Made by a program: the position numbers and the translations under genes. From Iodobacter ciconiae (lineage in GTDB: Bacteria; Pseudomonadota; Gammaproteobacteria; Burkholderiales; Chitinibacteraceae), in contig NZ_CP034433.1 in the NCBI RefSeq assembly GCF_003952345.1, forward strand, positions 2,480,001 through 2,544,000: DNA of 64,000 nucleotides. The letters are read 5' to 3'. Positions 48,385-57,597 of the stretch are shown here, one piece after another. Within the stretch, counting starts at the first letter, position 1. Every line of letters begins with the position of its first letter. The notes under the pieces are model-generated. The model saw only the letters and a program-made list of their open reading frames with translations, was not told the origin of the DNA and ran no database searches.

Positions 48385-49581
48385 CTAATCTTTGGATCCC
48401 TTCTTAAACCGCAAACCAAATCCAAATCGATCACTAAGCTGCTCATGCGCGCTTTTACCAGCGGAGTGGGCAAAGTACTCTACCAGTTTGGTGACTTGCA
48501 AATTACCCGCTATGTTTTCAATCATGGCAATCGCACACATTGATGCATTACTCCCCTGATCCAAACGAACCTCCACCGGCGCTCTGCCCGGCACTTCGAT
48601 CACCACCACCCCATCAGTTGCCGCCCAGTTGGCTGCGCCTTCGTAGATAAAAGTAAAGATCACCAGCCGCTTAATATGCTGGAACTGATCGCCATTGATA
48701 AAGATATTCTCCCCCCCCGCATTGCTGCCGGAGCGATCGTCTCCCTCCAGGTGAATAAAAGGCGCTTGTGTAAAGCTGCCCCAGCTGTTGCCCAGCGCTT
48801 GAACGCCACCGGGCGTGCCGTCAACCATTTGAAACATACAGGCTAAATCAAGATCAATCCGACCATTGACTGATTGCTTATTCATCAGCTTATTTAAAAA
48901 ACCAGTCTTTTCAGGAGCCCCTCCCTGTGGCGATTGATTCCAGTTTAAGTTAACGCGAATACGGCCAAAACCACCGCCAGTGTTTTTCTCTAAAGAAATC
49001 TTATCACCGCGTTTTTCCAGCGTGATCTTAGACAGGGAAACTGGCTTTGGAGCTAGGGCTGGTGCAGCAACCGGTGCAACTTCCGTACCGCCAAAATGCT
49101 TCAGCAGCGCCGACAAACCGCCACTAAATCCTTGCCCCACCGCAGCAAAACGCCATTGCCCGTCCCGCCGGTAAAGCTCCCCCACAATAACCGCTTTTTC
49201 ATCCTGAAAATCAGCCCCAGTCAATGCAAATTCCACATTCCCCAGACACATGCTGCTGTTAGCCAGCTGGCGCATCGTGCCTTCGCCACTGATTGATGCA
49301 GCAAAAACCAGCTTGTGGATGCTCTCAGGCAAGCGGGCAAGATCGGTCATAAAACGAGCGCTACCCGCCCCCAGCTCCAGCACCACCGCATCCCCGGGGC
49401 AAGATTTCTGGTTAAAAAACACCATATAACGGTCATCAGAGAGCTGATCATGGGCGTCCAGCCCAAAGCAGGTAATATCAATATCCAGCCCTGCAGCATT
49501 CATATTCAAGCGCACAGGAAACACACCTGTGCAGCCCAGATCAGCCAGCTTACCTTTTTGTCCGCGTGTAAAATTTGTCAT
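48385..49581 (-). CDS. terA: TerA-type tandem TerD-domain protein
   Basis: 398-residue protein of the TerA type. The first half (residues 1-165) is a divergent TerD domain (GQKGKLADLG, LSDDRYMVFFNQ, GELYRRDGQWRFAAVGQGF); after a Pro/Ala-rich linker (about 165-185) a second TerD-like domain starts with ITLEKRGDKISLEK and contains GRIDLDLACMFQM and HLEGDDRSGSNAGGENIFI, the usual TerA calcium-loop variant. TerD-fold proteins bind calcium and are linked to tellurite, phage and acid stress responses. It is the last gene of the minus-strand cluster, about 100 bp after the CitE-like gene. Confidence 0.9.
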   Translation of the reverse strand: MTNFTRGQKGKLADLGCTGVFPVRLNMNAAGLDIDITCFGLDAHDQLSDDRYMVFFNQKSCPGDAVVLELGAGSARFMTDLARLPESIHKLVFAASISGEGTMRQLANSSMCLGNVEFALTGADFQDEKAVIVGELYRRDGQWRFAAVGQGFSGGLSALLKHFGGTEVAPVAAPALAPKPVSLSKITLEKRGDKISLEKNTGGGFGRIRVNLNWNQSPQGGAPEKTGFLNKLMNKQSVNGRIDLDLACMFQMVDGTPGGVQALGNSWGSFTQAPFIHLEGDDRSGSNAGGENIFINGDQFQHIKRLVIFTFIYEGAANWAATDGVVVIEVPGRAPVEVRLDQGSNASMCAIAMIENIAGNLQVTKLVEYFAHSAGKSAHEQLSDRFGFGLRFKKGSKD

Positions 49582-49644
49582 GGTTCTCGAGCTTCTGGTA
49601 AATTAGGGAAGAAAAATAATTGATCATTCGAGGTAAGAAAATGA

Positions 49645-49668
49645 GCCCTCCGTGGTTCAAGGCTTGGT
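49645..49668. repeat. Fragment of the dispersed CCCTCCGTGGTTCAAG repeat
   Basis: GCCCTCCGTGGTTCAAGGCT followed by TGGT, in the gap between the CitE-like gene and terA, matches the right-hand arm of the elements at 60152-60394 and 61801-61926. It looks like a solitary remnant. Confidence 0.5.
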
Positions 49669-49683
49669 CTTCTTATGCGCCGC

Positions 49684-50571
49684 TTACACCATGGCATGTA
49701 CCCCGAACACCCTTGCTTGCTCCAGCACGCTGTGCGCCCAGGCACGGTGGGTGGCGACTTCGCACATGGAATCATGCATCCTGAAAACCGCCGGGCTGGA
49801 TTCATCAATAATCTTCATCGCCACATCCACATCCCGGTGCTGCACACGGTAGTGCTGCTCAATCAGAGCCACCTGTCCAGGATGAATCGCGGTTTTACCA
49901 ACCATACCATGGGCCAGGTCTTCTTCCACTTCCTGCGCCAGCAGCGCCGGGTTATCCAGGTGTTCAAACACAGGAGCCGTGAGCACAAAGCCATAGGGGC
50001 GGAAAATAGTCACCAGCTTTGAGATGACGGCACCCAGCGGGGTTTTATAAATAGTTACATGCCGTGGCCTGCGTATACCCAGCAATGCCAGCAAATCATT
50101 GCCGCCAATCCGCAGCGCCTGAATATGATCGCGCACACCGGGCCGCTCCAGGCTTTGGCGTAATAACTTCATCTCGGCATCATCAAACACCTCTACCGTT
50201 TCCAGCGTCGGCATCAGCATAAATTGTGTTTTACGTACCTGCTGAAAATACGCATCAAAATTATGATGGGTAATTTTAGGCAGTACAAAACCGGTGAGCT
50301 TTTCTACACCGGGCATCTCCAGCACCCGCTTCATTACTTCCGGGTTTCTCACCCGCACAAAGCGCTCGGTACCAGGGCGTTCCACCATTTGCTGCAAGAC
50401 CAGCGACAGGCTAAACAGTGCGTAGCTCAGCTCGCTCTCTGCAACCGCATCTTCGGTACAAAAAATCACTGAGCGCAAATCTCCCAGCAATTGACCATCT
50501 GCAATCTGCTGTAAATCTTTGTGGGTTGCAGGCACGTAGAGCGATGCACCCATCACTTTGCTAATCGCCAT
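49684..50571 (-). CDS. CitE-like (HpcH/HpaI aldolase superfamily) lyase of the Ter cluster
   Basis: 295-residue TIM-barrel protein of the citrate lyase beta/HpcH group. Recognisable points are YVPATHKDL near the start, the acidic MLMPTLETVEVFDD (metal/catalytic Glu), LRIGGNDLLALLG (metal Asp) and GKTAIHPGQVALIEQHY near the C-terminus. In this context the substrate is unknown; Ter-linked CitE-like proteins are predicted to make or break a C-C bond in a small-molecule pathway. GGAGTGAAATAA precedes the ATG. It follows the StiP-type gene after 83 bp. Confidence 0.88.
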   Translation of the reverse strand: MAISKVMGASLYVPATHKDLQQIADGQLLGDLRSVIFCTEDAVAESELSYALFSLSLVLQQMVERPGTERFVRVRNPEVMKRVLEMPGVEKLTGFVLPKITHHNFDAYFQQVRKTQFMLMPTLETVEVFDDAEMKLLRQSLERPGVRDHIQALRIGGNDLLALLGIRRPRHVTIYKTPLGAVISKLVTIFRPYGFVLTAPVFEHLDNPALLAQEVEEDLAHGMVGKTAIHPGQVALIEQHYRVQHRDVDVAMKIIDESSPAVFRMHDSMCEVATHRAWAHSVLEQARVFGVHAMV

Positions 50572-50654
50572 TTATTTCACTCCAAATCAAAAATCCCACC
50601 TGACCTTGCTCTGCCCAAACGGCAATACGACCGGATATCAAAAACCTTGCCCCA

Positions 50655-51755
50655 TCAACCATCCAAAACACTCCCGATCAGGGAAACCGCCTGATAAGGC
50701 AGACTCGCATCTACAAGAAGAGGAACGTTTTTTTCTATTGCTAACAACTTTAAATGCGCCACATCGGTTACCGACGGATCGCGTAAAATCAGCAGCCTTG
50801 GCACTCTGCGCAGCAATACACGGGTAGCCTCGCCTATGCCGGGCTTGATCAAATTTACATTCTCAATCCCATGCTGTGCTTGGATGGCCCGCAAAAATTC
50901 AGTTGAAACTCGAGCCATTTTTACCCGGTCAATTGGCAGAGGAGCAGGCACCCCCTGCTCCTCTGCCAGCCGGACGGCATCAGCCACCAGGCCATCAGAA
51001 AATGCTTGAGACTGATCTTGCGACTCAAACTCATCGTAATAAACGCAGCCGTGAAAATCGTCCGGCCCAATTGCGTCGTTCAGTACCGAGCGGCTAACCA
51101 GGCCAGAAACAGTAGCATTCAGGATGCTTGACGGAATCAGATAATCCTCAGCCGAAGCCGCACATGCTGCGGTACCCGCCAGATCAGACAAAACATAAAG
51201 GCCACTATCGATAGCAACACGATGCTGCAGATTAAAAATATCCACCGCCTGCTCCAGCACGCAGGAAATCACGCCTTTGCCAGTCCAGCCATCGATAAAA
51301 ACGATTGATTCCGGGCTGTGTCCCTGCTGCAAAATATGCTGCAAAGCCACAGTGTCAATGCCACGATCACGGATAATCGACACCGAGTAATGCACCACTT
51401 CCCGACCTAATACACGCTGTAAAAGATGCTTTAGAATCACGCCAACGGGCGTTCCAGCACGCACCAAAGAAACCAGCGTAACCGGCCCGCTGCGTCTTGC
51501 TGCAATCAGCGCTGCCAGCCTTAGACAATCTTCTGCCATTTGTTGACGGTTAGCCGCAAGTGCATCCTTAAAAACCTGCAAATAACGAGGGGAAGGCAGG
51601 GACTCTGGTGATAGCATTTCGCTATAATGGCGCGCTCCCGATTGAATCAGAAACTCTTTATTTACCACATCAATAAACGGCTGTTGCGATAAGCGTTTCA
51701 GCAAAAAGCACACATCATCCGGACGATAACTACCGCAAAAACCATGATTACTCAT
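50655..51755 (-). CDS. StiP-type PRTase with C-terminal PELOTA-like domain
   Basis: 366-residue protein. Residues about 35-280 match the StiP/PRTase-1 family of Ter clusters: a phosphoribosyltransferase-like PRPP loop is seen in IVFIDGWTGKGVISCVLEQ, with VSLVRAGTPVGVILKHLLQ before it. The C-terminal 80 residues (from about 285) resemble the PELOTA-type RNA-binding domain found fused here in the family (LLILRDPSVTDVAHLKLLA). Database entries call the family cysteine protease StiP; the PRTase reading fits the visible motif better. It overlaps the HAD gene by four bases. Confidence 0.85.
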   Translation of the reverse strand: MSNHGFCGSYRPDDVCFLLKRLSQQPFIDVVNKEFLIQSGARHYSEMLSPESLPSPRYLQVFKDALAANRQQMAEDCLRLAALIAARRSGPVTLVSLVRAGTPVGVILKHLLQRVLGREVVHYSVSIIRDRGIDTVALQHILQQGHSPESIVFIDGWTGKGVISCVLEQAVDIFNLQHRVAIDSGLYVLSDLAGTAACAASAEDYLIPSSILNATVSGLVSRSVLNDAIGPDDFHGCVYYDEFESQDQSQAFSDGLVADAVRLAEEQGVPAPLPIDRVKMARVSTEFLRAIQAQHGIENVNLIKPGIGEATRVLLRRVPRLLILRDPSVTDVAHLKLLAIEKNVPLLVDASLPYQAVSLIGSVLDG

Positions 51756-52504
51756 AAAGCGGCAACAGTCAGCTTAGCCAGCTGCGTGCCATTCGGAATC
51801 AGCGCGTAATCACAACTCGCCATAAAACGGGCATCTGACTGACTGTCACCCATGCCAATCGTCATGATTTCTCCATACTCTTTTTGCAGCAGAGAGCGCA
51901 CATAATCCACCGCGCGGGCTTTATTTAATGTTTTAGGCAGCAGCGCTAAATTATTGCCATTGCGGTGAATAAAGAAATCTTTACCCTCGCCGGCCACCCA
52001 GGGCTGCAGCGCCTCGTGATCGATTTGCTCCAGATTGGCGTCAATTTTATCCGGGTCTTTAATCAGGGCATAAAACGGCGTATTGCAATCTTCCACCAGA
52101 CGGGCGCGGCCCTTAAAGCCTACTTTTTGGCAGTAATCATCAAGCACCGCCATAGCAGCATGTAAGCCGGGCAGCGCTTGCTGCATATCTGCACGCATGG
52201 TTTCCAGCCAGAATTCATCCACCGCACCACAAGGCTTAAGCACTACGCCGCCGTAATCAATAATGGAATAGCTATTAAACGGTAAATCAACGCGGCGCAA
52301 AGCATCCAGATTACGTGCCGTGCTTGGAATCAGCGTCATCGACGCACTCATCATTTCAAAGAATGCCCGCTGACGCGGGGTGGTAAATGAAATGGCCACG
52401 CCGTCTTTCAGATAGCCAACCGGCTGTAAACCAGCCACGCCTGCGCATTTGCCAAGTGTCTGAAACAACGTGTCATCTAAATCAACGAACAGAAATTTCT
52501 TCAA
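51752..52504 (-). CDS. HAD-superfamily hydrolase of the Ter cluster
   Basis: 250-residue HAD phosphatase. Motif I is FVDLDDTLF at the extreme N-terminus (nucleophile and acid Asp pair); motif IV-like acidic residues are in TIGMGDSQSDARFM. Length and a large cap between suggest a C2-type cap. I start at the TTG at 52504 so that motif I is near the N-terminus; this overlaps the PRTase gene by 23 bases. A longer frame to an ATG at 52540 adds 12 hydrophobic residues and lacks support. It probably dephosphorylates an intermediate of the adjacent PRTase/ATP-grasp pathway. Confidence 0.85.
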   Translation of the reverse strand: MKKFLFVDLDDTLFQTLGKCAGVAGLQPVGYLKDGVAISFTTPRQRAFFEMMSASMTLIPSTARNLDALRRVDLPFNSYSIIDYGGVVLKPCGAVDEFWLETMRADMQQALPGLHAAMAVLDDYCQKVGFKGRARLVEDCNTPFYALIKDPDKIDANLEQIDHEALQPWVAGEGKDFFIHRNGNNLALLPKTLNKARAVDYVRSLLQKEYGEIMTIGMGDSQSDARFMASCDYALIPNGTQLAKLTVAAL

Positions 52505-53651
52505 TATGAGTCTCAGATAAAAAATGAAATAAACGGCCACCTACGGCCTGCGCAGTAGATAAAAGAGCGGCATTCGCAGGCGTTTCGTGACAAATCAGCA
52601 CCTGATCGTACTGGCCGGGTGTGACGTTATAAATGTAATTGGCCACCCCTTCGCCATAATTATCAGCAAAAGTAATCGCCTCGCTGACCGCGCCCCATTT
52701 CAGGATGGGAGAACGGGTAGTCGATTGCACCTGCACATCCACGCCCCGCGCTTCCAAGGCACAGCCCAACAAAAAAGGCAGATGCATAAATTCGCCGGTG
52801 CCCAACACTAAAACCCGCTCATTAGCCCGAAAGCTGGCAGCAAGCTTTGCAGCAAAGCCGGCTGGTGCAGACAAGGGCCGATCTAGGCCCAAACGGCCAA
52901 AGCCAGCGTTAGCACCCCGATCGGCGTGCGCTTCAAAAACTTGCGCTGCCCCGGGTAAGGATTCTAATTGCCCCGGCGTAAAGCAGTACTCGCCGCTCAG
53001 TGCCGCCGCAATCGAGACCGGTATCCCAAAGCGCTGCGACAATGCCTGATTAGCCGCCTGTCCCATAAAATTAGTAATGGTGCACAGATGCACATGTTCA
53101 ATCCTGGAATTAAGCACCCGGCAAGCCTGACTTAAATTCAAAAAGGTATTACCGGTGCTGGCCTCATCATCAACCAAGACGAGGGATCGGGCATTGAGCA
53201 GCAACAAACGCAGCGTTTCATCCTGCGGCATATGCAAAAACTGCCGTGGCGCGTGGCTGTGCGCTTCAGAAAACTCGATGATCTCTGCACCGCCCACGTG
53301 GTAGCGCGAAGTATGTACAAACAACGCTTCAACAGCAGGATGAGCTTTTTTAAATGCCTCGAATACGCCTTGCCCCAAACCGATCGCCGTTTCGGCCATG
53401 GCGATAAACACCAGCGGGCCGGGTAAATCAGCAGGCACTTGCTGCGCCAGATGTTCATGAATTTGGCGCATTGCGGCGGGGCGCACCGGCCAGTGCTTGC
53501 CCAGCACTTTGCTTAAAAACAAAAAGCCGCGCTTGACATTAGCCCTTGCGGCAAAGCCCATCAGCTCATCCACACTGAATGCGCCTGCATCCGTGCTTAA
53601 TTCCATCAGGCCGGTGGGCAATTCAACCCTAATTACTTGGGCATCGCTCAT
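52482..53651 (-). CDS. Phosphoribosyltransferase with C-terminal TRSP domain
   Basis: 389 residues. The N-terminal two-thirds is a PRTase-2 type domain with the PRPP-binding motif SLVLVDDEASTGNTFLNL around residues 156-173. The C-terminal 110 residues form the TRSP domain, named for a motif visible here as TTRSPILKWG. Both domains co-occur in Ter clusters, where they are predicted to build a nucleoside-like product from PRPP. Its ATG overlaps the ATP-grasp stop (ATGA), and the HAD gene overlaps its end, so the three are co-translated. Confidence 0.87.
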   Translation of the reverse strand: MSDAQVIRVELPTGLMELSTDAGAFSVDELMGFAARANVKRGFLFLSKVLGKHWPVRPAAMRQIHEHLAQQVPADLPGPLVFIAMAETAIGLGQGVFEAFKKAHPAVEALFVHTSRYHVGGAEIIEFSEAHSHAPRQFLHMPQDETLRLLLLNARSLVLVDDEASTGNTFLNLSQACRVLNSRIEHVHLCTITNFMGQAANQALSQRFGIPVSIAAALSGEYCFTPGQLESLPGAAQVFEAHADRGANAGFGRLGLDRPLSAPAGFAAKLAASFRANERVLVLGTGEFMHLPFLLGCALEARGVDVQVQSTTRSPILKWGAVSEAITFADNYGEGVANYIYNVTPGQYDQVLICHETPANAALLSTAQAVGGRLFHFLSETHIEEISVR

Positions 53652-54670
53652 TGCAGCTCCGCAGCCCGGCCTAATTCGGCCACTCGCATGCCGTTGTGAA
53701 TTTCAGGTACTTGCACATTATCAAAACCGCGATCAAAACCACGCAAGGCCAGATAAGGCAAATTGGGGCCAGCCAGACAAGCCATGGCAATCCCGCCTGA
53801 CATCCGGGCATTAATTTCTAATAAACCCAGACCTGCCGCTCTTTCCTTGAATTGCACATTGAAATTGCCGTTTAAACCCAGGGTTTTAGCCAGTTGAGTG
53901 ACGCTCTCCAAAATATCACTGCGCATCTCAATCAGCTGGCCACGACCCGCTTGCTTCATCTTTTTACGCGGCACAGCACAAATCAAGCGCCCATGGTCAC
54001 CCACACAATCAACGCTATATTCATGTCCATCCAGATATTCCATCAGAATCATGGTTTTGAAAGTGCCCATGGCGGCAAAGCCACGCTGCAAATCATCAAA
54101 GCCAATCTGATACTGAGCGCCTTCTACCAATAACTGCGCGCAAGAGCGCTCTTCTTCGATCACCGCAAAGCCGAGGCCAAACACCGATTTAGACGGCTTA
54201 ATGCAAAGTTTGGAATGGTCTTGTTTTAATTCTTGGTAGGCCGCTTCAAACTCTGCAGCAGTTTCGATCACACGAAACGCTGCCGGCGGGGTGAGCGGTA
54301 GATCAATCGCCCGATAAAACGCGGCTTTATCATTAATCAAAGTCAGTACGTCAGGGGCTGCCACCGCTAAAACGCGTGTACCCTGCTGTGCAAAACGCTC
54401 ATGCTCTGCACCGATTAATACGGCTTCTTTGCCCGGAATAAAAATTGTAATAGCCTGATCCAGGCAAAACTGTAAACACCAGGCCAGATAGGCTTCACCC
54501 TGCAGGCCGGAAGGCTCAATGACATATTCATGAGCCTCTTGAAAAGCCGCTGAATAAGGATTGGTGTGGCTGGAGACGATATGATAATCGCCAGCAAGAT
54601 CTGCCTCACGAATCAGGCGGATCGCGGCCGCGACAGAGGAAAATGTTTTATTAAACCAGACGTGCTGCAT
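53648..54670 (-). CDS. ATP-grasp ligase of the Ter cluster
   Basis: 340-residue ATP-grasp protein. Visible features: nucleotide-binding KLCIKPSKSVFGLGFAV (lysine and glycine-rich loop), ILMEYLDGHEYSVDC, and the metal-binding LLEINARMSGGIA near the C-terminus. ATP-grasp enzymes join a carboxylate to an amine or thiol through an acyl-phosphate. It is the first gene of the biosynthetic block, after a 238-bp gap from terD that may contain a promoter. Confidence 0.9.
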   Translation of the reverse strand: MQHVWFNKTFSSVAAAIRLIREADLAGDYHIVSSHTNPYSAAFQEAHEYVIEPSGLQGEAYLAWCLQFCLDQAITIFIPGKEAVLIGAEHERFAQQGTRVLAVAAPDVLTLINDKAAFYRAIDLPLTPPAAFRVIETAAEFEAAYQELKQDHSKLCIKPSKSVFGLGFAVIEEERSCAQLLVEGAQYQIGFDDLQRGFAAMGTFKTMILMEYLDGHEYSVDCVGDHGRLICAVPRKKMKQAGRGQLIEMRSDILESVTQLAKTLGLNGNFNVQFKERAAGLGLLEINARMSGGIAMACLAGPNLPYLALRGFDRGFDNVQVPEIHNGMRVAELGRAAELQ

Positions 54671-54908
54671 AGATGCCTTCAGGGAGCAGGCAAGTCGGCC
54701 GGGTCAAGCACCTTACTGAAGAGCACCGGATCAGTGTTCTATACCGGGTGTTTTCTTTTCAACAGTAGTTCGCCTCAAAAAAACTCAAAACAGAGCATTT
54801 TTCGTTAAATAAGCACTCAAACCCGACAAACAGCCAGCACAGAGACTGTCTCCGGCAAGATTTCGGAAACAGACCTCCATGCGGATAGAGAAATTTAAAT
54901 ATTTGCTT

Positions 54909-55490
54909 TTACAAGTGCGGTGTAATTTGTGGCATCAGCTCATCAAAAGTGCGGCCATTACCAATTTCACCGATAGCGTGCATTTTCCACTCGTTATTAT
55001 GACGATACAGCTTGGCCATAATTTGCGCGTTGTGCGAGCCCAGTGCTGACAAATTAAAACGTGCGACTTCTTTGCCGTCACTGGCATTCACAATACGGCA
55101 AGTGGCATTGGCAATTTGTGAGAAGTTCTGGCCGGTAAAGCTGTTCACCGTGAAGACCAGGCTCTTGATATTGGCAGGCACACGCGTCAAATCAACTACG
55201 ATTTGCTCATCATCACCATCGCCTTCACCGGTACGGTTATCCCCCGTATGCATTACCGAGCCGTCTTTTGATTTCAGCTGACGAAACCAGACCGCATCCA
55301 CCGGATGGCCCTGCTCGTCAAACAAAATGCACGACGCATCCAGATCAATATCCGGAGCGCTGCCACCAAAACCCAGAAACCCCTTTGACTTCACGGCATC
55401 CCAGGCGAGACCCATGATAATTTTACTTAATGTAACGCCAGCCTCTTTATCAAGGGAAATCTTCTGGCCTTTCTCTAGGTTAATCGCCAT
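54909..55490 (-). CDS. terD: TerD-family calcium-binding protein (TerZ-like)
   Basis: 193-residue single TerD domain. It starts MAINLEKGQKISLDKEAG, then shows the calcium-binding acidic set APDIDLDASCILFD and HTGDNRTGEGDGDDEQIVVDL, both intact. A slightly long insert (GFLGFGGSAPDI) resembles TerZ. AAGGAG lies seven bases before the ATG, a strong site. Cytoplasmic; thought to bind calcium and contact TerC-type membrane proteins. Confidence 0.94.
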   Translation of the reverse strand: MAINLEKGQKISLDKEAGVTLSKIIMGLAWDAVKSKGFLGFGGSAPDIDLDASCILFDEQGHPVDAVWFRQLKSKDGSVMHTGDNRTGEGDGDDEQIVVDLTRVPANIKSLVFTVNSFTGQNFSQIANATCRIVNASDGKEVARFNLSALGSHNAQIMAKLYRHNNEWKMHAIGEIGNGRTFDELMPQITPHL

Positions 55491-55524
55491 GCTGTACTCC
55501 TTAATTGATGAAAATAAATGAATC

Positions 55525-56235
55525 TTATGCGCCGTTCTTTTTCTTTAGCCACTGGGCAAAAGAATCACGATTTCTGGAGCAGACAAATACCTTTCCCGTA
55601 CCACTAAAACGCAGCACAATCCCTTCACCGCTGGTCACACTATTAACCAGATTGCCTAGCATGCCACCCAGGCCACCACCGGAATTACCAGTTGTCACGG
55701 AGATTTCGTATTTCAAATTATTGTCCCAGCACACCACATGGGAGTTATCAATAATCACATCCTTACCCGGCGCAACATCCAGCTCGAACATCGAGCCAAA
55801 GCCCGACACCACCACTTGCCCGCTGCCGGAGGTTTCCATAATAAAAAACCCGCCAGACTGCGCAAACAGGGCGTTGCCGATATTTTGCGTGCGCACTTTC
55901 ATTTCAGTGCCCGACGTCGCAGCAACAAAGACGCCATCATTTAATAAATACTGTTTTGCACCTATATCGATAATTTGCAATGCACCGGGCAAGGTAGGGG
56001 ACAGCAGGCAATCACCTCCTCCCCTCACCGCTTCAATTTGCTGCTGAAAAAAAGACTCGCCATTAGCCAAGCGGCGCATGATCGCTCCGCCTATTCCGCC
56101 ATTCATACTGCCTTTCAGATCAAGGTTGGCTTCCATCATCACCATTGCATCGGATTCGCAATAGATCTTGTCGCCTTTTTGTAAGGAAACATGTAAAAAC
56201 GGATCGACATCACCGGTGGCGGTAAATACAGTCAT
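55525..56235 (-). CDS. AIM24/TIGR00266-family protein
   Basis: 236-residue beta-rich protein of the TIGR00266/AIM24 family, function unknown, often found in Ter clusters. Family-typical glycine-rich segments include SMNGGIGGAIMRRL and ALFAQSGGFFIMETSG. No signal peptide. It sits between the TerD-vWA gene and terD with 34-44 bp gaps, which supports one operon. Confidence 0.88.
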   Translation of the reverse strand: MTVFTATGDVDPFLHVSLQKGDKIYCESDAMVMMEANLDLKGSMNGGIGGAIMRRLANGESFFQQQIEAVRGGGDCLLSPTLPGALQIIDIGAKQYLLNDGVFVAATSGTEMKVRTQNIGNALFAQSGGFFIMETSGSGQVVVSGFGSMFELDVAPGKDVIIDNSHVVCWDNNLKYEISVTTGNSGGGLGGMLGNLVNSVTSGEGIVLRFSGTGKVFVCSRNRDSFAQWLKKKNGA

Positions 56236-56279
56236 GGCGCAACAACACCTTTATCAGTTTTTTGCTTCACGCAAATTAT

Positions 56280-57584
56280 TTAAATAAGCCCATGTTGAGC
56301 AGCCAGCTTTAGCCAACCCGGATATTCCGTCATCAGCAGATCATAAAGCGCTGCATCAGAACACTCATCAGGTGAGCTCAGCGAAAAATAATCGGCATTA
56401 TCAATCAAGCGGCCCGGTAAATCATCAAGGCTTTCCAGAAAAGGGAAATCAGAATCAGCAAACGCCAATAAACGTTTATTTTTCGACTTTCTCCCCTTAC
56501 CTATGCCCATAAACTGCCAGAAAATGGGCTCTTTACTCGACCAGCGCAATTGCTTTTCGGTGAGTGCTTTATCCGAGGTCGACCCGTCGGTTACAAACAT
56601 CACATAGACAGGCTGTGCGGCTTTGCTCAGCCCCAGGCATTCACCCGCAGCGTTTTCCGGAAAATAAAACTTGCGAATCGCCTCCATCGCACGCCCATAG
56701 CGTGTATCGCCCTCCAGAGGATGGCGCTGAATAATCTGCTGAATATAGCCCTGGCAATTGCTCAATTCCATAGGCGCGGGCTGATGGACTTTTTCGCCAA
56801 ATAAAAACACATCAATGGCACCGTCATCATCAAACTGGCAAGCCAAAGCAAGGATACGGTCTGCAAATGCTTGTACGAGTCCCTTTTTATACAGGGCGCT
56901 CATCGAGCCGGAAATATCGAGACATAAACAGACTCTGGCACGATGCTGCTCTAAGCCCGCTTTTTGCAACGAAACACCCGCAGCCTTATGCAAATTAACA
57001 AGTTGCGGCGCGGCGCTGGCTATTTTTTTCTCTAAAGATACTTTCGCGGCAGCCGGCAGCGGATCGTCTGCCACACTGCCGCCAAAATAAGTAACTAAAG
57101 CATCCAGCCCGCCATCAAAGCCCTGGCCCACGGCCATAAAACGCCAAACACCCTCTTTGCGGTAAAACTCGCCCAGCATTAATGCTCGCTCGGCGGAAAA
57201 ATCAGATCCTGCAAAAGAAAAGCGGCCGTGTTCACGCTCTCCCTCAATAATTCTTAAATATCCTGAACGCAAGAGCGACATTGTTCCGCCCTCGCTGACA
57301 CTCGCGGCCACAACGACACGCTCTATGCTGGCAGGTAGTTTTTGCAGCTGAAAAGCAAAACCTGCCGCATCTCCCTGCACATTGCAAACGGCAACACCAC
57401 CACAAGGGGTGCACGTTTGATTAAAAAACGTCATGTAACGATCATCGGAGAGTTTGCCTGCCGAATCTAAGCTAAAGCAGGCAAAGTCAACAGGCAACCC
57501 TCCAGCTACAAGACCTACTTGAAAGGACCCTGTCGGAATCACTTCTCGAATATTCAGGCGCTGGCCCTTAACAAGTAGCGTCAT
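56280..57584 (-). CDS. TerD-domain/vWA fusion (TerF-like)
   Basis: 434 residues. The N-terminal divergent TerD domain (1-170; LSDDRYMTFFNQ, GEFYRKEGVWRFMAVGQGFD) is close in pattern to the first half of TerA. A linker with a KVSLEKK segment leads to a von Willebrand A domain (from about 215) with an intact MIDAS, CLDISGSMS, and FVTDGSTSD. TerF-like proteins join the calcium-sensing and vWA parts of the pathway. I start at the ATG at 57584 with AGGA seven bases upstream; a TTG eight codons earlier would overlap the TerD gene. Confidence 0.9.
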   Translation of the reverse strand: MTLLVKGQRLNIREVIPTGSFQVGLVAGGLPVDFACFSLDSAGKLSDDRYMTFFNQTCTPCGGVAVCNVQGDAAGFAFQLQKLPASIERVVVAASVSEGGTMSLLRSGYLRIIEGEREHGRFSFAGSDFSAERALMLGEFYRKEGVWRFMAVGQGFDGGLDALVTYFGGSVADDPLPAAAKVSLEKKIASAAPQLVNLHKAAGVSLQKAGLEQHRARVCLCLDISGSMSALYKKGLVQAFADRILALACQFDDDGAIDVFLFGEKVHQPAPMELSNCQGYIQQIIQRHPLEGDTRYGRAMEAIRKFYFPENAAGECLGLSKAAQPVYVMFVTDGSTSDKALTEKQLRWSSKEPIFWQFMGIGKGRKSKNKRLLAFADSDFPFLESLDDLPGRLIDNADYFSLSSPDECSDAALYDLLMTEYPGWLKLAAQHGLI

Positions 57585-57597
57585 TAAGCGATCCTGA

